DNA from: Planctomycetota bacterium
GTDB taxonomy: Bacteria; Planctomycetota; Phycisphaerae; Phycisphaerales; SM1A02
Assembly (NCBI GenBank): GCA_022568135.1
Contig: JADFFQ010000021.1
Location: 1 to 53,560 of the forward strand
Length of the DNA: 53,560 nucleotides
Reading direction: 5' to 3'
Part shown: positions 1-7,988 of the stretch, piece by piece
Layout: every line of letters starts with the position of its first letter
Numbering within the stretch: the first letter of the stretch is position 1
The notes under the pieces: model-generated
The model's database searches: none
Told to the model about the DNA's origin: nothing
What the model saw: only the letters and a program-made list of their open reading frames with translations
Translations under genes and position numbers: made by a program

Positions 1-1488
1 CCCGATCCCGTAGCAGCCCATGATGACCGGCCGCTGCTTCTGGTTCTCATCCAGCACCGTGAAGCCCATCGCGTCGGAGTATTTCGTCCCGAGCTTGAAC
101 ACGTGGCCGACCTCAATGCCTTTGTGCGCCCGCAGCACGCCACCGTCGCCGATGGGGGAGGGGTCCCCGTCCGCCGCATTGCGAATGTCCTGGGGCGTGA
201 AACCGGATGCGGGGTGCTTTCTAAACCAGTCAACTTGTTCAAGGTTCTCAAACAGATCTCGTTTCCAATGGAAATGTCGAACGTGGTACTCCTGCCTGTT
301 TGCCCCCGTGACCCAAAACTGGTCTTGCAACGCATCTGGATCGACGACAATCCAGAACTTGCTCATGCGATTAGCAATATGCGGGCCAAGATATCCAAAT
401 GAGAAGTCCGCCGCTTCGGTCCCACGATCATCAGCAAACGTAAGCTGATCACCACATAATTGCCGAAGCTTTGCTTCATTGACCTGATGGTCACCCCGCA
501 CTACCGCAATAACCCAGTCGTAGGTTTCCTCCGACGCACCAATGGATCGAGCTGGTCCTTTGTATACCAAGGTCTTGAGTACGTTCGTTGGCTTTAGCTT
601 ACCGCCCCCAAACTTCGGCCACGATTCGCAGAGCGCTTCGATAGTCATGCAGTTTGGTGTATAAACCTCTTCGAGGTCTCCTGTCGGCTCTTTGTCGGGA
701 ATAGGAGTGTCCCTTACAGCAGGACCTTTCGACAGGAATGCGGCAACAGGTCGTTTGTCGATGGCGCATTTGTGCACGTTGGCGGAGTAGTTGCCCTTGT
801 CCGACTTGAGGATTGTGTCCTCGCCGGTGTCGCAGATCACCATGAACTCGTGCGATGCTGAGCCGCCGATCGGCCCGGACTCCGCTTCCACGATCTCGTA
901 GCTCAGCCCGCAGCGGTCGAAGATTCGGCAGTAGGCGTCGTACATGCACCGGTACGTCTCATCGAGTCCGCCCGGTCCGTCAACGGTGAGGTGGAACGAA
1001 TAGGCGTCCTTCATGATGAACTCACGGCACCGCAGCACGCCGAACCGCGGCCGGGGCTCGTCGCGAAACTTGGTCTGAATCTGGTAGAGGTTCAGCGGCA
1101 GTTGGCGATAGCTCTCGACGTAGGCCCGCATCGCTTCGGTGATGACTTCTTCATGAGTCGGGGCTAGAGCGTTGACATGGCCGCGCCGGTCCTCGAAGCG
1201 AAACAGATCAGGGCCATACTCGATCTCCCGCTTCGTCTGGGCGAGCAGCTCGATCGGCTCAATGGCGGGCATGAACATTTCAGCCGCCCCGGCTGCATCC
1301 ATTTCCTCGCGGACGATCTGGATCGCCTTGTGCAGAGCCCGCCAGCCGAGTGGCAGGTACGTGTACAGCCCGGCGCTGAGCTGCCGAATCAGCCCAGCCC
1401 GGAGCATCAATCGATGTGACGGCACCTCAGCCTCGGCCGGATCCTGCCGCAATGTCGGTATCAGCGTTCGGGTCCAATAGGTGGCCAT
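1..1488 (-). CDS. proS: Prolyl-tRNA synthetase, C-terminal part cut by window edge
   Basis: This class II aminoacyl-tRNA synthetase charges tRNA-Pro in the cytoplasm. The frame is open from the ATG at 1488 to base 1 and gives 496 residues. It begins MATYWTRTLIPTLRQDPAEAE and carries the early block 'PSHRLMLRAGLIRQLSAGLY'. It continues with 'APTHEEVITE', the motif 2 block 'QTKFRDEPRPRFGVLRCREF', 'FMVICDTGEDT' at the start of the insertion/editing domain, and ends at 'IMGCYGIG', just before motif 3. Bacterial ProS of this type is about 570 residues or more, so most of the C-terminal anticodon-binding domain lies outside the window. I checked the frame at several points and saw no break. No operon partner is visible on this strand. 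Confidence 0.95.
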   Translation of the reverse strand, partial: MATYWTRTLIPTLRQDPAEAEVPSHRLMLRAGLIRQLSAGLYTYLPLGWRALHKAIQIVREEMDAAGAAEMFMPAIEPIELLAQTKREIEYGPDLFRFEDRRGHVNALAPTHEEVITEAMRAYVESYRQLPLNLYQIQTKFRDEPRPRFGVLRCREFIMKDAYSFHLTVDGPGGLDETYRCMYDAYCRIFDRCGLSYEIVEAESGPIGGSASHEFMVICDTGEDTILKSDKGNYSANVHKCAIDKRPVAAFLSKGPAVRDTPIPDKEPTGDLEEVYTPNCMTIEALCESWPKFGGGKLKPTNVLKTLVYKGPARSIGASEETYDWVIAVVRGDHQVNEAKLRQLCGDQLTFADDRGTEAADFSFGYLGPHIANRMSKFWIVVDPDALQDQFWVTGANRQEYHVRHFHWKRDLFENLEQVDWFRKHPASGFTPQDIRNAADGDPSPIGDGGVLRAHKGIEVGHVFKLGTKYSDAMGFTVLDENQKQRPVIMGCYGIG

Positions 1489-1713
1489 TGCGGCATGCTC
1501 GACGCGATTGCCTGCCTCATGGGTGAAGGAGGCATGGTATCCACGCCTCAATCAGGCGCGCCTCGGCCGGCGGGCAGTTGGCCAGCGAACGGCACGATGG
1601 CGAGGCGCCCCTGGCCTGGGAGCGATGACGGTCGGCCCAACGGACCCAATTTTACATAACATGCATTCTCGGACTACGAAAGGGGGGGCCTCGACACCGG
1701 GCGGTCGGCAGGC

Positions 1714-2859
1714 TTGACCCCCCTAGCCTGTTTGGTATATGTTTGGCTTGCTGTGCCAGACGATTGCCGTCATATTGGTTCGACGATCCCAGCCGCGCGC
1801 GGACGCGGGACAGGGCTGAACCCGGGGAATCGCTTCGAGTCGCTGAGGCTGCACGTCCTGGGGGACGCTCTGGATGACCGACTCCGCGAACACCCTCGGG
1901 GCGTGCAGCTTCCGACGATGGTCTTTCACGACCGTTCCCAACGGGTCATCAACCGAGTGGATAGCCCCGACCTGGGCTTCAGCTGGACGCTGAACCCCTA
2001 TCGAGGCTGCGAGCACGGCTGCGTCTATTGCTACGCTCGTCCGACCCACGAGACGCTGGGCTTCTCCTGCGGGCTTGACTTCGAGACGAAGATCGTGGTC
2101 AAGCAGGAGGCTCCAGAGCTGCTTCGACGCGAGCTCGCTTCGCCTCGGTGGTCTGGCGAGCCAATCGTCATGTCCGGCGTCACTGACTGCTACCAGCCGC
2201 TGGAAGCGAAGCTCAAGATCACCCGCCGCTGCCTGGAGGTCTTCGCCGAGTGCCGCCAGCCTGTCAGCATCGTGACCAAGAACCGGCTGGTGGTGCGCGA
2301 TCTTGATCTTTTGGCGTCTTTGGCCGGGTATGGAGCAGTCAGCGTAGCCATCAGCCTGACCACGCTGGATGCGAAGCTGGCGGGGGCGATGGAGCCGCGC
2401 ACCAGCCGCCCCGCCGACCGTCTGCGGGCGATGGGTGAGCTTGCCGAGGCCGGCATCCCGGTGGCGGCCATGCTCGCCCCGATCATTCCCGGGCTCAACG
2501 ATCGGGAGATCCCCCACCTCCTGAAGGCCGCGGCCCAGGCCGGGGCCACCTCCGCCGGCTGGATCATGCTGCGGCTGCCCCACCAGGTCAAGGCCCTGTT
2601 TCTCGATTGGCTCGCCCGACACCTTCCCGACCGCGCCGCACGGATCGAGCGTCTGATTCGCGAGATGCGCGGCGGCGGACTCTATGAGGCCACGCCGACG
2701 CTGCGCATGCGCGGGCGCGGGCCGCTGGCCGGGCAGATTGCCGCGACCTTCAAAGTCTTCGCCAAGCGCAACAAGCTCGATCGCAAGTCACAGCCGCTGT
2801 CGTCCGCGGCGTTCCGCCGTCCGGCGCTCGATTCCCAAATGACGCTCTTTGACCACTGA
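1714..2859 (+). CDS. PA0069/Rv2578c-family radical SAM protein
   Basis: Radical SAM enzyme of the SplB-like PA0069 family, whose substrate is unknown. The [4Fe-4S] ligands are in 'RGCEHGCVYCYARP' (CX3CX2C). The family N-terminal signature 'GRGTGLNPGNRFESLRL' precedes it, and 'VMSGVTDCYQPLEAKLKITR' and 'SIVTKNRLVVRDLDLL' follow. The C-terminus 'LFDH' resembles other members. The open frame starts at a TTG at 1714 with no clear ribosome site, and a GTG at 1753 is equally possible. Either start keeps the full domain, at 381 or 368 residues. It converges with the glycosyltransferase at 2872 and has no obvious functional neighbour. Confidence 0.85.
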   Translation: MTPLACLVYVWLAVPDDCRHIGSTIPAARGRGTGLNPGNRFESLRLHVLGDALDDRLREHPRGVQLPTMVFHDRSQRVINRVDSPDLGFSWTLNPYRGCEHGCVYCYARPTHETLGFSCGLDFETKIVVKQEAPELLRRELASPRWSGEPIVMSGVTDCYQPLEAKLKITRRCLEVFAECRQPVSIVTKNRLVVRDLDLLASLAGYGAVSVAISLTTLDAKLAGAMEPRTSRPADRLRAMGELAEAGIPVAAMLAPIIPGLNDREIPHLLKAAAQAGATSAGWIMLRLPHQVKALFLDWLARHLPDRAARIERLIREMRGGGLYEATPTLRMRGRGPLAGQIAATFKVFAKRNKLDRKSQPLSSAAFRRPALDSQMTLFDH

Positions 2860-2871
2860 TTCGAGGCGCGT

Positions 2872-4002
2872 TCAGGACGTGCCCAGTAGGTTGGCGATCG
2901 CGGTGTCAAGGCGAGCCACGGCATTGGCGGCCAGCGCCGGTTGGAGGTGCGTGATGATGGCCGATCGCGCCGCGTCGGGGTTCCGTGGCGGATGCAGCGG
3001 GCTGAGGCCCCCCACTTCTCTCGGCAGCAGCTCGGGATAGCTCAGTCGATTCGGCAGCCAAGGCAGACACCCCGCCAGCAGCGCCTCCACCACCGCGATT
3101 CCAAAGAACTCGTGCCGGGCCGTGGAGAGCACCCAGTCGCATCGGGTCAGATGCTCCCAGTAGCGCGAGCGGCTCGGTTCGAAGCCGATGTGGTCGATGC
3201 GGTCGGCGAAGCGACGCTCAAACTCGATCAATGCCGGCGGGGCCGTGGGGAACTGCCAACCGAGGATCGTCCAACGCAGGTTCAGCGGCTCGCTGAAGCG
3301 AATGGCGATCTCGAGCAGCTCGTCGGGTCCCTTATCATGCTCCCAGCGATGCGGCCAGACCACGGTCGTCGGGTTATGTAAAGCTCCCCCGGTCATGCGG
3401 TCTGGGGCTGGCCCAGCGGCGAGTTGCTTCGGCCCCGGCGGCGGCGGCTCAACCGGCGGCCAGATGACCTGGCTCTTCTCCTTTACCGTTCGATCCCAAT
3501 CCTTGAGGTCCACCGCTGAAGCGTGGCGAAGGATCATGTGCATGCCGGCCAGGAATGATTCGCGGTTCCAGCGGCTGTTCCAGATCACGAGGTCCGCCGC
3601 GAGGATGCTGGTGAGGTTGGTTATTGCGAAGTGCACATCCCGCTGCGGCTCGACGGTAGGCTGCTCGGAGAACGGATACGCCGCCTGGTTCTCGTGCATG
3701 TAGAGAATGATGGGGATCGCTCGCATCGGGGCGGGCAACAGCGCTCGCAGGTCAGCGGCGCCCAGCAGTGATGTAGCCAGGATCGCATCGACGGGATCGT
3801 CAAGCGCCCCCGCGGCCGTCGCCGCGTCGAGGAGTTCCACCGCCGCCAGCCGCATCCGCCACTTCCATCCCCGGCCGGGCCTGGTGAACCAGGTCCAGCG
3901 GTGGCGGCTATGGCGGCTGATCGACTCTCTGACAACCCGATGGGAGCCGCAGTCGTATGGCTCAAACGCGAGCACTCGAAGCGATCGAGAGTTCTTTCGC
4001 AT
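2872..4002 (-). CDS. tRNA-queuosine alpha-mannosyltransferase-like GT (DUF3524/GTDC1 family)
   Basis: A 376-residue glycosyltransferase resembling the GTDC1/QTMAN family, which in animals mannosylates queuosine in tRNA-Asp; bacterial homologues are annotated by similarity. The N-terminal domain shows 'LAFEPYDCGSHRVVRESI' (residues about 9-26), 'ILYMHENQAAYPF', 'AITNLTSILAADLVIWNSRWNRESF' and the family-typical 'VIWPPVEPP'. The C-terminal GT-B half has 'VVWPHRWEHDKGPDELL' and 'STARHEFFGIAVVEALLAGCLPWLPNRLSYPELL', the usual nucleotide-sugar binding region. No tgt or queuosine biosynthesis gene is nearby. It is divergent from the Fur-like gene with about 50 bases between starts. Family assignment is strong; the acceptor in this organism is inferred. 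Confidence 0.8.
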   Translation of the reverse strand: MRKNSRSLRVLAFEPYDCGSHRVVRESISRHSRHRWTWFTRPGRGWKWRMRLAAVELLDAATAAGALDDPVDAILATSLLGAADLRALLPAPMRAIPIILYMHENQAAYPFSEQPTVEPQRDVHFAITNLTSILAADLVIWNSRWNRESFLAGMHMILRHASAVDLKDWDRTVKEKSQVIWPPVEPPPPGPKQLAAGPAPDRMTGGALHNPTTVVWPHRWEHDKGPDELLEIAIRFSEPLNLRWTILGWQFPTAPPALIEFERRFADRIDHIGFEPSRSRYWEHLTRCDWVLSTARHEFFGIAVVEALLAGCLPWLPNRLSYPELLPREVGGLSPLHPPRNPDAARSAIITHLQPALAANAVARLDTAIANLLGTS

Positions 4003-4053
4003 GGTTTGAGGGCGGCCGATGGCGAGCGAGCAGCGGACGGATACACTTGGAGC

Positions 4054-4569
4054 ATGGCTCTGGAGCCGATATCGCTCCCCCCCGCTCCGCCGGCCGGTCC
4101 GCCGATCGCCGCGATGGCTCCATTATGCTCTGTCTTTCGACGATACCTCAAGTCTCAACATCTCAAGTACACGCCCGAGCGAGCGGACATCCTCAACTCC
4201 ATCATCGAAGCGGATAACGTCTTTGAGGTGGATCAACTGCTCATGGAGATGCGGCGCTGCGGCCACCGTGTCTCCAAGGCGACCATTTACCGCACGATCA
4301 AGCTTCTTCAGGGTGCGGGCATCATCACGCTGGCGCTATTCGATTCCAAGCAATCCCATTATCAGCTCATCTACGGCAAGGCTCCGCGTGACTACATGGT
4401 CTGCATGAAGACGGGCAAATACATCGAGTTCTCCGATGACGAACTGGTCGCATTGCGCGAGCGCATCTGTAGACAGTACGGGTGGGATCCCGTTGGTCAT
4501 CGCTTCCAGATCTACGCCATGAGCCCCCAAGGAAGGAAGCGGATGGCCGAAGGCGCCGAAGAGGCGTAG
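4054..4569 (+). CDS. Fur-family regulator with degenerate metal-binding sites
   Basis: A 171-residue protein with the Fur winged-helix fold: 'LKYTPERADILNSI' (residues 37-50), 'FEVDQLLMEMRRCGHRVSKATIYRTIKLLQGAGII' (57-91) and the dimerisation block 'SHYQLIYGKAPRDYMVCMKTGKYIEFSDDEL'. In typical Fur/Zur/PerR this block reads HHDH...CxxCGKxIEF. Here HHDH is PRDY (111-114), and the CxxC keeps only Cys117, with Thr at 120. The C-terminal CxxC is also absent ('MSPQG'). His102 and His149 remain. Such a protein may bind DNA without the usual metal switch. I chose ATG 4054, which has a short GGAG just upstream; ATG 4114 is possible. The longer open frame back to 3901 overlaps the divergent neighbour and is unlikely. 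Confidence 0.82.
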   Translation: MALEPISLPPAPPAGPPIAAMAPLCSVFRRYLKSQHLKYTPERADILNSIIEADNVFEVDQLLMEMRRCGHRVSKATIYRTIKLLQGAGIITLALFDSKQSHYQLIYGKAPRDYMVCMKTGKYIEFSDDELVALRERICRQYGWDPVGHRFQIYAMSPQGRKRMAEGAEEA

Positions 4570-4669
4570 CGCATTCGCCCAAGGCGGATCACCCCAGCGA
4601 GCCGGGTTCTGTAAACCCGGTGGACCCCCGCATGCGACGTGCATCCGAAACCGGCGCCAACACAACCAT

Positions 4670-4699
4670 AAAGCCCAGGGAAAGCTTTCCCTGGGCTTT
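4670..4699. terminator. Perfect 30-bp palindrome, copy 1 of a bidirectional terminator
   Basis: The arm AAAGCCCAGGGAAAG is followed directly by its exact reverse complement. It lies between the convergent Fur-like gene (ends 4569) and the FG-GAP gene (ends 4724). As RNA it would form a GC-rich stem with A-runs before and U-runs after on both strands, as expected of a bidirectional intrinsic terminator. The same 24-base core recurs exactly at 21727-21754 and 36043-36066. Confidence 0.75.
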
Positions 4700-4723
4700 G
4701 GCTCATGGGGTATAGCGCGCTTC

Positions 4724-5629
4724 TTACGGGCATAGGCCCCAATTGGCCAGCAGCATCAGCAGGTCGAGGATGCCTACGGTGCCATCGCCGTCGAAGTCCG
4801 GCGGCCCGCCGGGATCGGTGCCCCACGCCTCCAACAGCGCCAGCAGATCGAGAATGCCAACGCTACCGGTGCCGTCGAGATCCCACGGGCATGTTCCGGG
4901 GGCGGCAGCATCAAAGAGGTATGCCGAGCCGGAGTCGTCGCCGTTGTCGTCGTCCCACAATGCCCCGACGATGGCGGTGGCGCCGCTGATCGCGACGGAG
5001 AGGCCGAAGACGTCGCCCGCCGCGCCGTCGTCGGGAAGGAGCTTGGCGATCTGGGTCGGGTTCGCAGGGTCTGAGATGTCGAAGAGGTAGGCGGAGCCGG
5101 AGTTGGTGCCGTTGTCGTCGTCTCCCCAGGCCCCGACGACGGCCCCGATTCCATCGGGGCTGATCCCGACAGAGTAGCCGAAGAGGTCGACCTCCGCGCC
5201 GTCGTCAGGCAGGAGCTTGGCGATCTGCCGGCCCGTGGTAGTGTCAAACAGGTAAGCGGAGCCGGAGTCGGTGCCGTTGTCGTCGTCATAGGGTGCCCCG
5301 ACGATGGCCCCGATTTCATCGGGGCTGATCCCGACGAAGAAGCCGAACCGGTCGCCCGCCGCGCCGTCGTTGGCCAGGAGCTTGGCGATCTGCCGGCCCG
5401 TGCTGATATCAAAGAGGTATGCCGAGCCGGAGTCGTCGCCGTTGTCGTCGTCCCTCAATGCCCCGACGATGGCGATGGGGCCGCTGATCGCGACGGAGCG
5501 GCCGAACTGGTCGGCCGCCGCGCCGTCGTCGGCCAGGAGCTTGAAGAGTTGATCGCCGAGGTCGGCGTAGGCCGGTCCGGTGCTCAGGACTAATGCTGCC
5601 GCGGCAAGAAGTGGCGTGAGATGTCGCAT
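4724..5629 (-). CDS. Secreted FG-GAP repeat protein with C-terminal GC-type dockerin tag
   Basis: A 301-residue exported protein. The signal peptide 'MRHLTPLLAAAALVLSTGPAYA' is followed by four near-identical repeats of roughly 50-60 residues. Each has the form 'KLLxDDGAAxDxFGxSVxIS...AIVGAxxDDDNGxDSGSAYLFD', an FG-GAP-like beta-propeller unit with Asp/Asn calcium-loop spacing. The C-terminus carries two EF-hand-like segments, 'DLDGTGSVGILDLLALLEAWG' and 'DFDGDGTVGILDLLMLLANWG', ending CP. I chose the ATG at 5629 because AAAGGAG lies 6-8 bases upstream; the longer open frame to 5731 has neither ribosome site nor signal peptide. It probably binds calcium and sits at the cell surface or outside. 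Four repeats are fewer than a closed propeller needs, so it may oligomerise. Confidence 0.85.
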   Translation of the reverse strand: MRHLTPLLAAAALVLSTGPAYADLGDQLFKLLADDGAAADQFGRSVAISGPIAIVGALRDDDNGDDSGSAYLFDISTGRQIAKLLANDGAAGDRFGFFVGISPDEIGAIVGAPYDDDNGTDSGSAYLFDTTTGRQIAKLLPDDGAEVDLFGYSVGISPDGIGAVVGAWGDDDNGTNSGSAYLFDISDPANPTQIAKLLPDDGAAGDVFGLSVAISGATAIVGALWDDDNGDDSGSAYLFDAAAPGTCPWDLDGTGSVGILDLLALLEAWGTDPGGPPDFDGDGTVGILDLLMLLANWGLCP

Positions 5630-5823
5630 CTTTGTCTCCTTTGCCTGAACCGACATTGCCCATATGGCGTCGTCAGGGGTCGATCGCCCAGCCATTGGCA
5701 TACCAGCGTATCGGCCGACCACGGTATTCAAGCCCAGATGGCGTGGCCCTTACTGGGAGTGGATGCATAAGACCGGTTTCTCGTCGAGATTGACGGCTTG
5801 CTGCCGGCCGATCAGCCGAGGCG

Positions 5824-6291
5824 TCAGTCAACGAGACGGTCGAATCGCGAGGAAAGGTTGTCAGGCGCGGCGAGGGTGATCATCCGCGAGGTCGCGCTCG
5901 TGTGCTCCATCTGCACGTCAATCCGATTCTGGGGCAGGGCACTGCGAATCCTGCCGGACCACTCGACGGCAATAACCGTGTCCGTTGAGCACAGCAACTC
6001 GTCCCAGCCGATGGCCGGTAGGTCCTGGGCCCCGGTGAGCCGAAACGCATCCACGTGCGTCAGAGTCAGCGGTGTTTGGTTGTGGTATTCTCGACAGATG
6101 ATGAAGCTGGGGCTGCAGACGGCTGACGGATCAAGGCCCAGGCCCGCAGCGAGGCCTTGGACGAAGCGAGTCTTGCCGCACCCCAGCGGCCCGTCCAGGC
6201 ACACGAGATCCCCGCCGCACAGCCGGCTGCCGAGCCTTGCCGCCAACGCGATCGTCTCGTCTTCGGAATGACAATGGCGTTGTATCCTCAT
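5824..6291 (-). CDS. tsaE: tRNA threonylcarbamoyladenosine biosynthesis ATPase TsaE
   Basis: TsaE is the ATPase that works with TsaB, TsaC and TsaD to make t6A37 in ANN-decoding tRNAs. The 155-residue protein has the P-loop 'DGPLGCGKTRFVQGLAAGL' (about residues 33-51), the 'SPSF' segment, 'LTHVDAFRL' (the family HxDxYRL variant) and 'VIAVEWSGRI' (usual VEW). Its start overlaps the thiL stop in an ATGA (6288-6291), so the two genes are probably translationally coupled. No tsaB, tsaC or tsaD is present in the window. Confidence 0.92.
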   Translation of the reverse strand: MRIQRHCHSEDETIALAARLGSRLCGGDLVCLDGPLGCGKTRFVQGLAAGLGLDPSAVCSPSFIICREYHNQTPLTLTHVDAFRLTGAQDLPAIGWDELLCSTDTVIAVEWSGRIRSALPQNRIDVQMEHTSATSRMITLAAPDNLSSRFDRLVD

Positions 6292-7202
6292 GAGCGATGC
6301 TCCCATCCCATCTGGGAGCCGTCGAACGTCTGCGTGCCGTCTCGAACCAGCACGAGCGGAACGTCTGGCCCGGCCGGCTGCATCACCTCCCCGACGAGGG
6401 TGACGGGAAGCTCGCCGAGGCGATGCGGTACATCTCCGTCTGCGGTGAAGCAGAGCTCGTAATCTTCGCCCGCACTCATCGCCACCCGCCAATCGAGGCC
6501 CGGGTGACATGGAATCCGGTGTGCATCGATGCGAATCTGCACGCCAGAGCGCTGGGCGAGGTGGGACGCGTCGCGCCCCAGGCCGTCGCTGATGTCGATC
6601 ATCGCGTGCAGCCTTTGGCCGAGTTCCCGCCCAAGCTGTAACGCTTCGTCGAGCCGGGGCTCGAACGTGAGATGGCGCCCCAGACCATCGGGCCCAAGCG
6701 AGCCGCCGAGGCGGCCGGTGACATACACCCCGTCGCCGACACGGGCGCCGGATCGGGTGACCGGCGGGACCGGGCCCGGTTCGGCAAGAACCATCACCGA
6801 GCATACCAGCGGCGAAGACGCCTTGAAGTGCACGGCGATGTCCCCTCCGACAATCGAGCATCGATAGCGATCGGCGGTTTCACGCATCGCGTCGAACAGG
6901 GCGGTTGCTCGCTGTTGGCCAAAGTCCCGTGGAAGAGTTGCTGCAGCCAGCACGGCGATCGGGATTGCCGCCATGGCCGCAACGTCGCTGAGGCTCCGCG
7001 TGACCGCTTTGCGGCCAACCAGCTCAATCGGCGTCGTGCTCAGATCGACGTGCTGTCCGTCAACGATCTGGTCCACCGCAACGAGCATCGCCCCTCCCGT
7101 CAGCGACACCATCGCCATGTCATCGCCCGGTGGGAGGAGGACCCGCGGGGACGGCGCGCCGGCCGTCGAATAGATGTGCTGGAGCAGCTCGAACTCGCGC
7201 AT
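6288..7202 (-). CDS. thiL: Thiamine-monophosphate kinase
   Basis: ThiL phosphorylates thiamine monophosphate to the active cofactor thiamine diphosphate. The 304-residue protein shows 'LLPPGDDMAMV', 'LVAVDQIVDGQHVDL', 'KAVTRSLSDVAAMAAIP', 'IVGGDIAVH', 'VYVTGRLGGS', 'MIDISDGLGRDASHLAQRS' and 'MSAGEDYELCF', all expected of the family (PurM-like fold). I chose ATG 7202 ('MREFELLQHIYS'), the normal N-terminus; the much longer open frame upstream is low-complexity. tsaE follows with a 4-base overlap. The upstream 786 bases contain no convincing gene, so thiL may have its own promoter there. I saw no TPP riboswitch. Confidence 0.92.
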   Translation of the reverse strand: MREFELLQHIYSTAGAPSPRVLLPPGDDMAMVSLTGGAMLVAVDQIVDGQHVDLSTTPIELVGRKAVTRSLSDVAAMAAIPIAVLAAATLPRDFGQQRATALFDAMRETADRYRCSIVGGDIAVHFKASSPLVCSVMVLAEPGPVPPVTRSGARVGDGVYVTGRLGGSLGPDGLGRHLTFEPRLDEALQLGRELGQRLHAMIDISDGLGRDASHLAQRSGVQIRIDAHRIPCHPGLDWRVAMSAGEDYELCFTADGDVPHRLGELPVTLVGEVMQPAGPDVPLVLVRDGTQTFDGSQMGWEHRS

Positions 7203-7988
7203 CGAATCAATGCGAAGTGTAGGCGGCGGGAGGTTGCGGACACCGCGCCTAGGCGGCCTCGAGCCGCCCCCGCCCACCGCTGCCGCCGGGCCCAACGCCC
7301 ACATCAGGCCCCGGCTCAGGGCCCAGCGTCGGGCCCAGCGGACTGTGGCTTGCAAGGCACGCCACGGCTGACGCCGCCGGTGACCCGGAATTGGTCCGAA
7401 CTGAGCGACATCAAAGCACTTACGCACAGCCGGCGTACAGCGGCGCCCGGCTGCATATACCCAATGGCCACGTCGTCCGCAGAGACGGCCGCCGTAGACC
7501 GATCCACGCGACTTTTCAAGTGCAGGTTGGTCATCTATCCGATATGGTGGTGAGGATCGTTCTTTGGATCCGGAGACGCATGGATGGGCAACTCCGAGTT
7601 CCAGTGCCAACGTCGAGTTTCTGGAGGCAGGAAGGTCTCCCGGCGCGATGCCCCTGCTCGGGGCTGCTTGAGCGAACGGCCAGCGGCCCATCGGCGTACG
7701 ACCTGTAGAAAACCTGACGCTTGCGATCGGAAGGGTGCTTATCCGATTCCAGCGATGTAGGCTTGCCCAGCGTGTGGGCGAAATGAGGCGAATGCACCGT
7801 AGACAGTACCGAACCGACGCACAATTCTTCTGACTTGCCTGTTGGTTCGATTCCCTTGTTCTTTCTCCTTTCTTCTTTCTCCTCCTTCGCCGTTCCGGCT
7901 CGCGCTGGAACGGCGAGTTTGTTGGTGGTTGACCGATCCCCAAGTTGCCCGGCGTGAATACACGCCCGGGCCCCTGCCTCAGACCGCG
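7203..7988. other. Long intergenic gap between waaA and thiL
   Basis: No open frame here has a recognisable protein or codon pattern. The plus strand at about 7840-7890 is a long pyrimidine run (Ttct/Ctt rich). It is followed by a hairpin at 7888-7915 with arms CGCCGTTCC and GGAACGGCG and a 10-base loop. That hairpin lies about 70 bases past the waaA stop but lacks a U-tract on the waaA strand. A 'GGTTCGATTCCC' near 7843-7854 looks like a tRNA T-loop, but no cloverleaf forms around it. The thiL promoter is presumably within the thiL-proximal part. Confidence 0.4.

Noticed and set aside
1714..1912. TTG start for the radical SAM protein as a certain start
   Set aside because: There is no ribosome site and a GTG at 1753 is equally good; I kept the longest frame but do not claim the start.
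7843..7854. tRNA T-arm-like GGTTCGATTCCC
   Set aside because: The neighbouring bases do not pair as a 5-bp T stem, and no acceptor, D or anticodon stems can be drawn around it.
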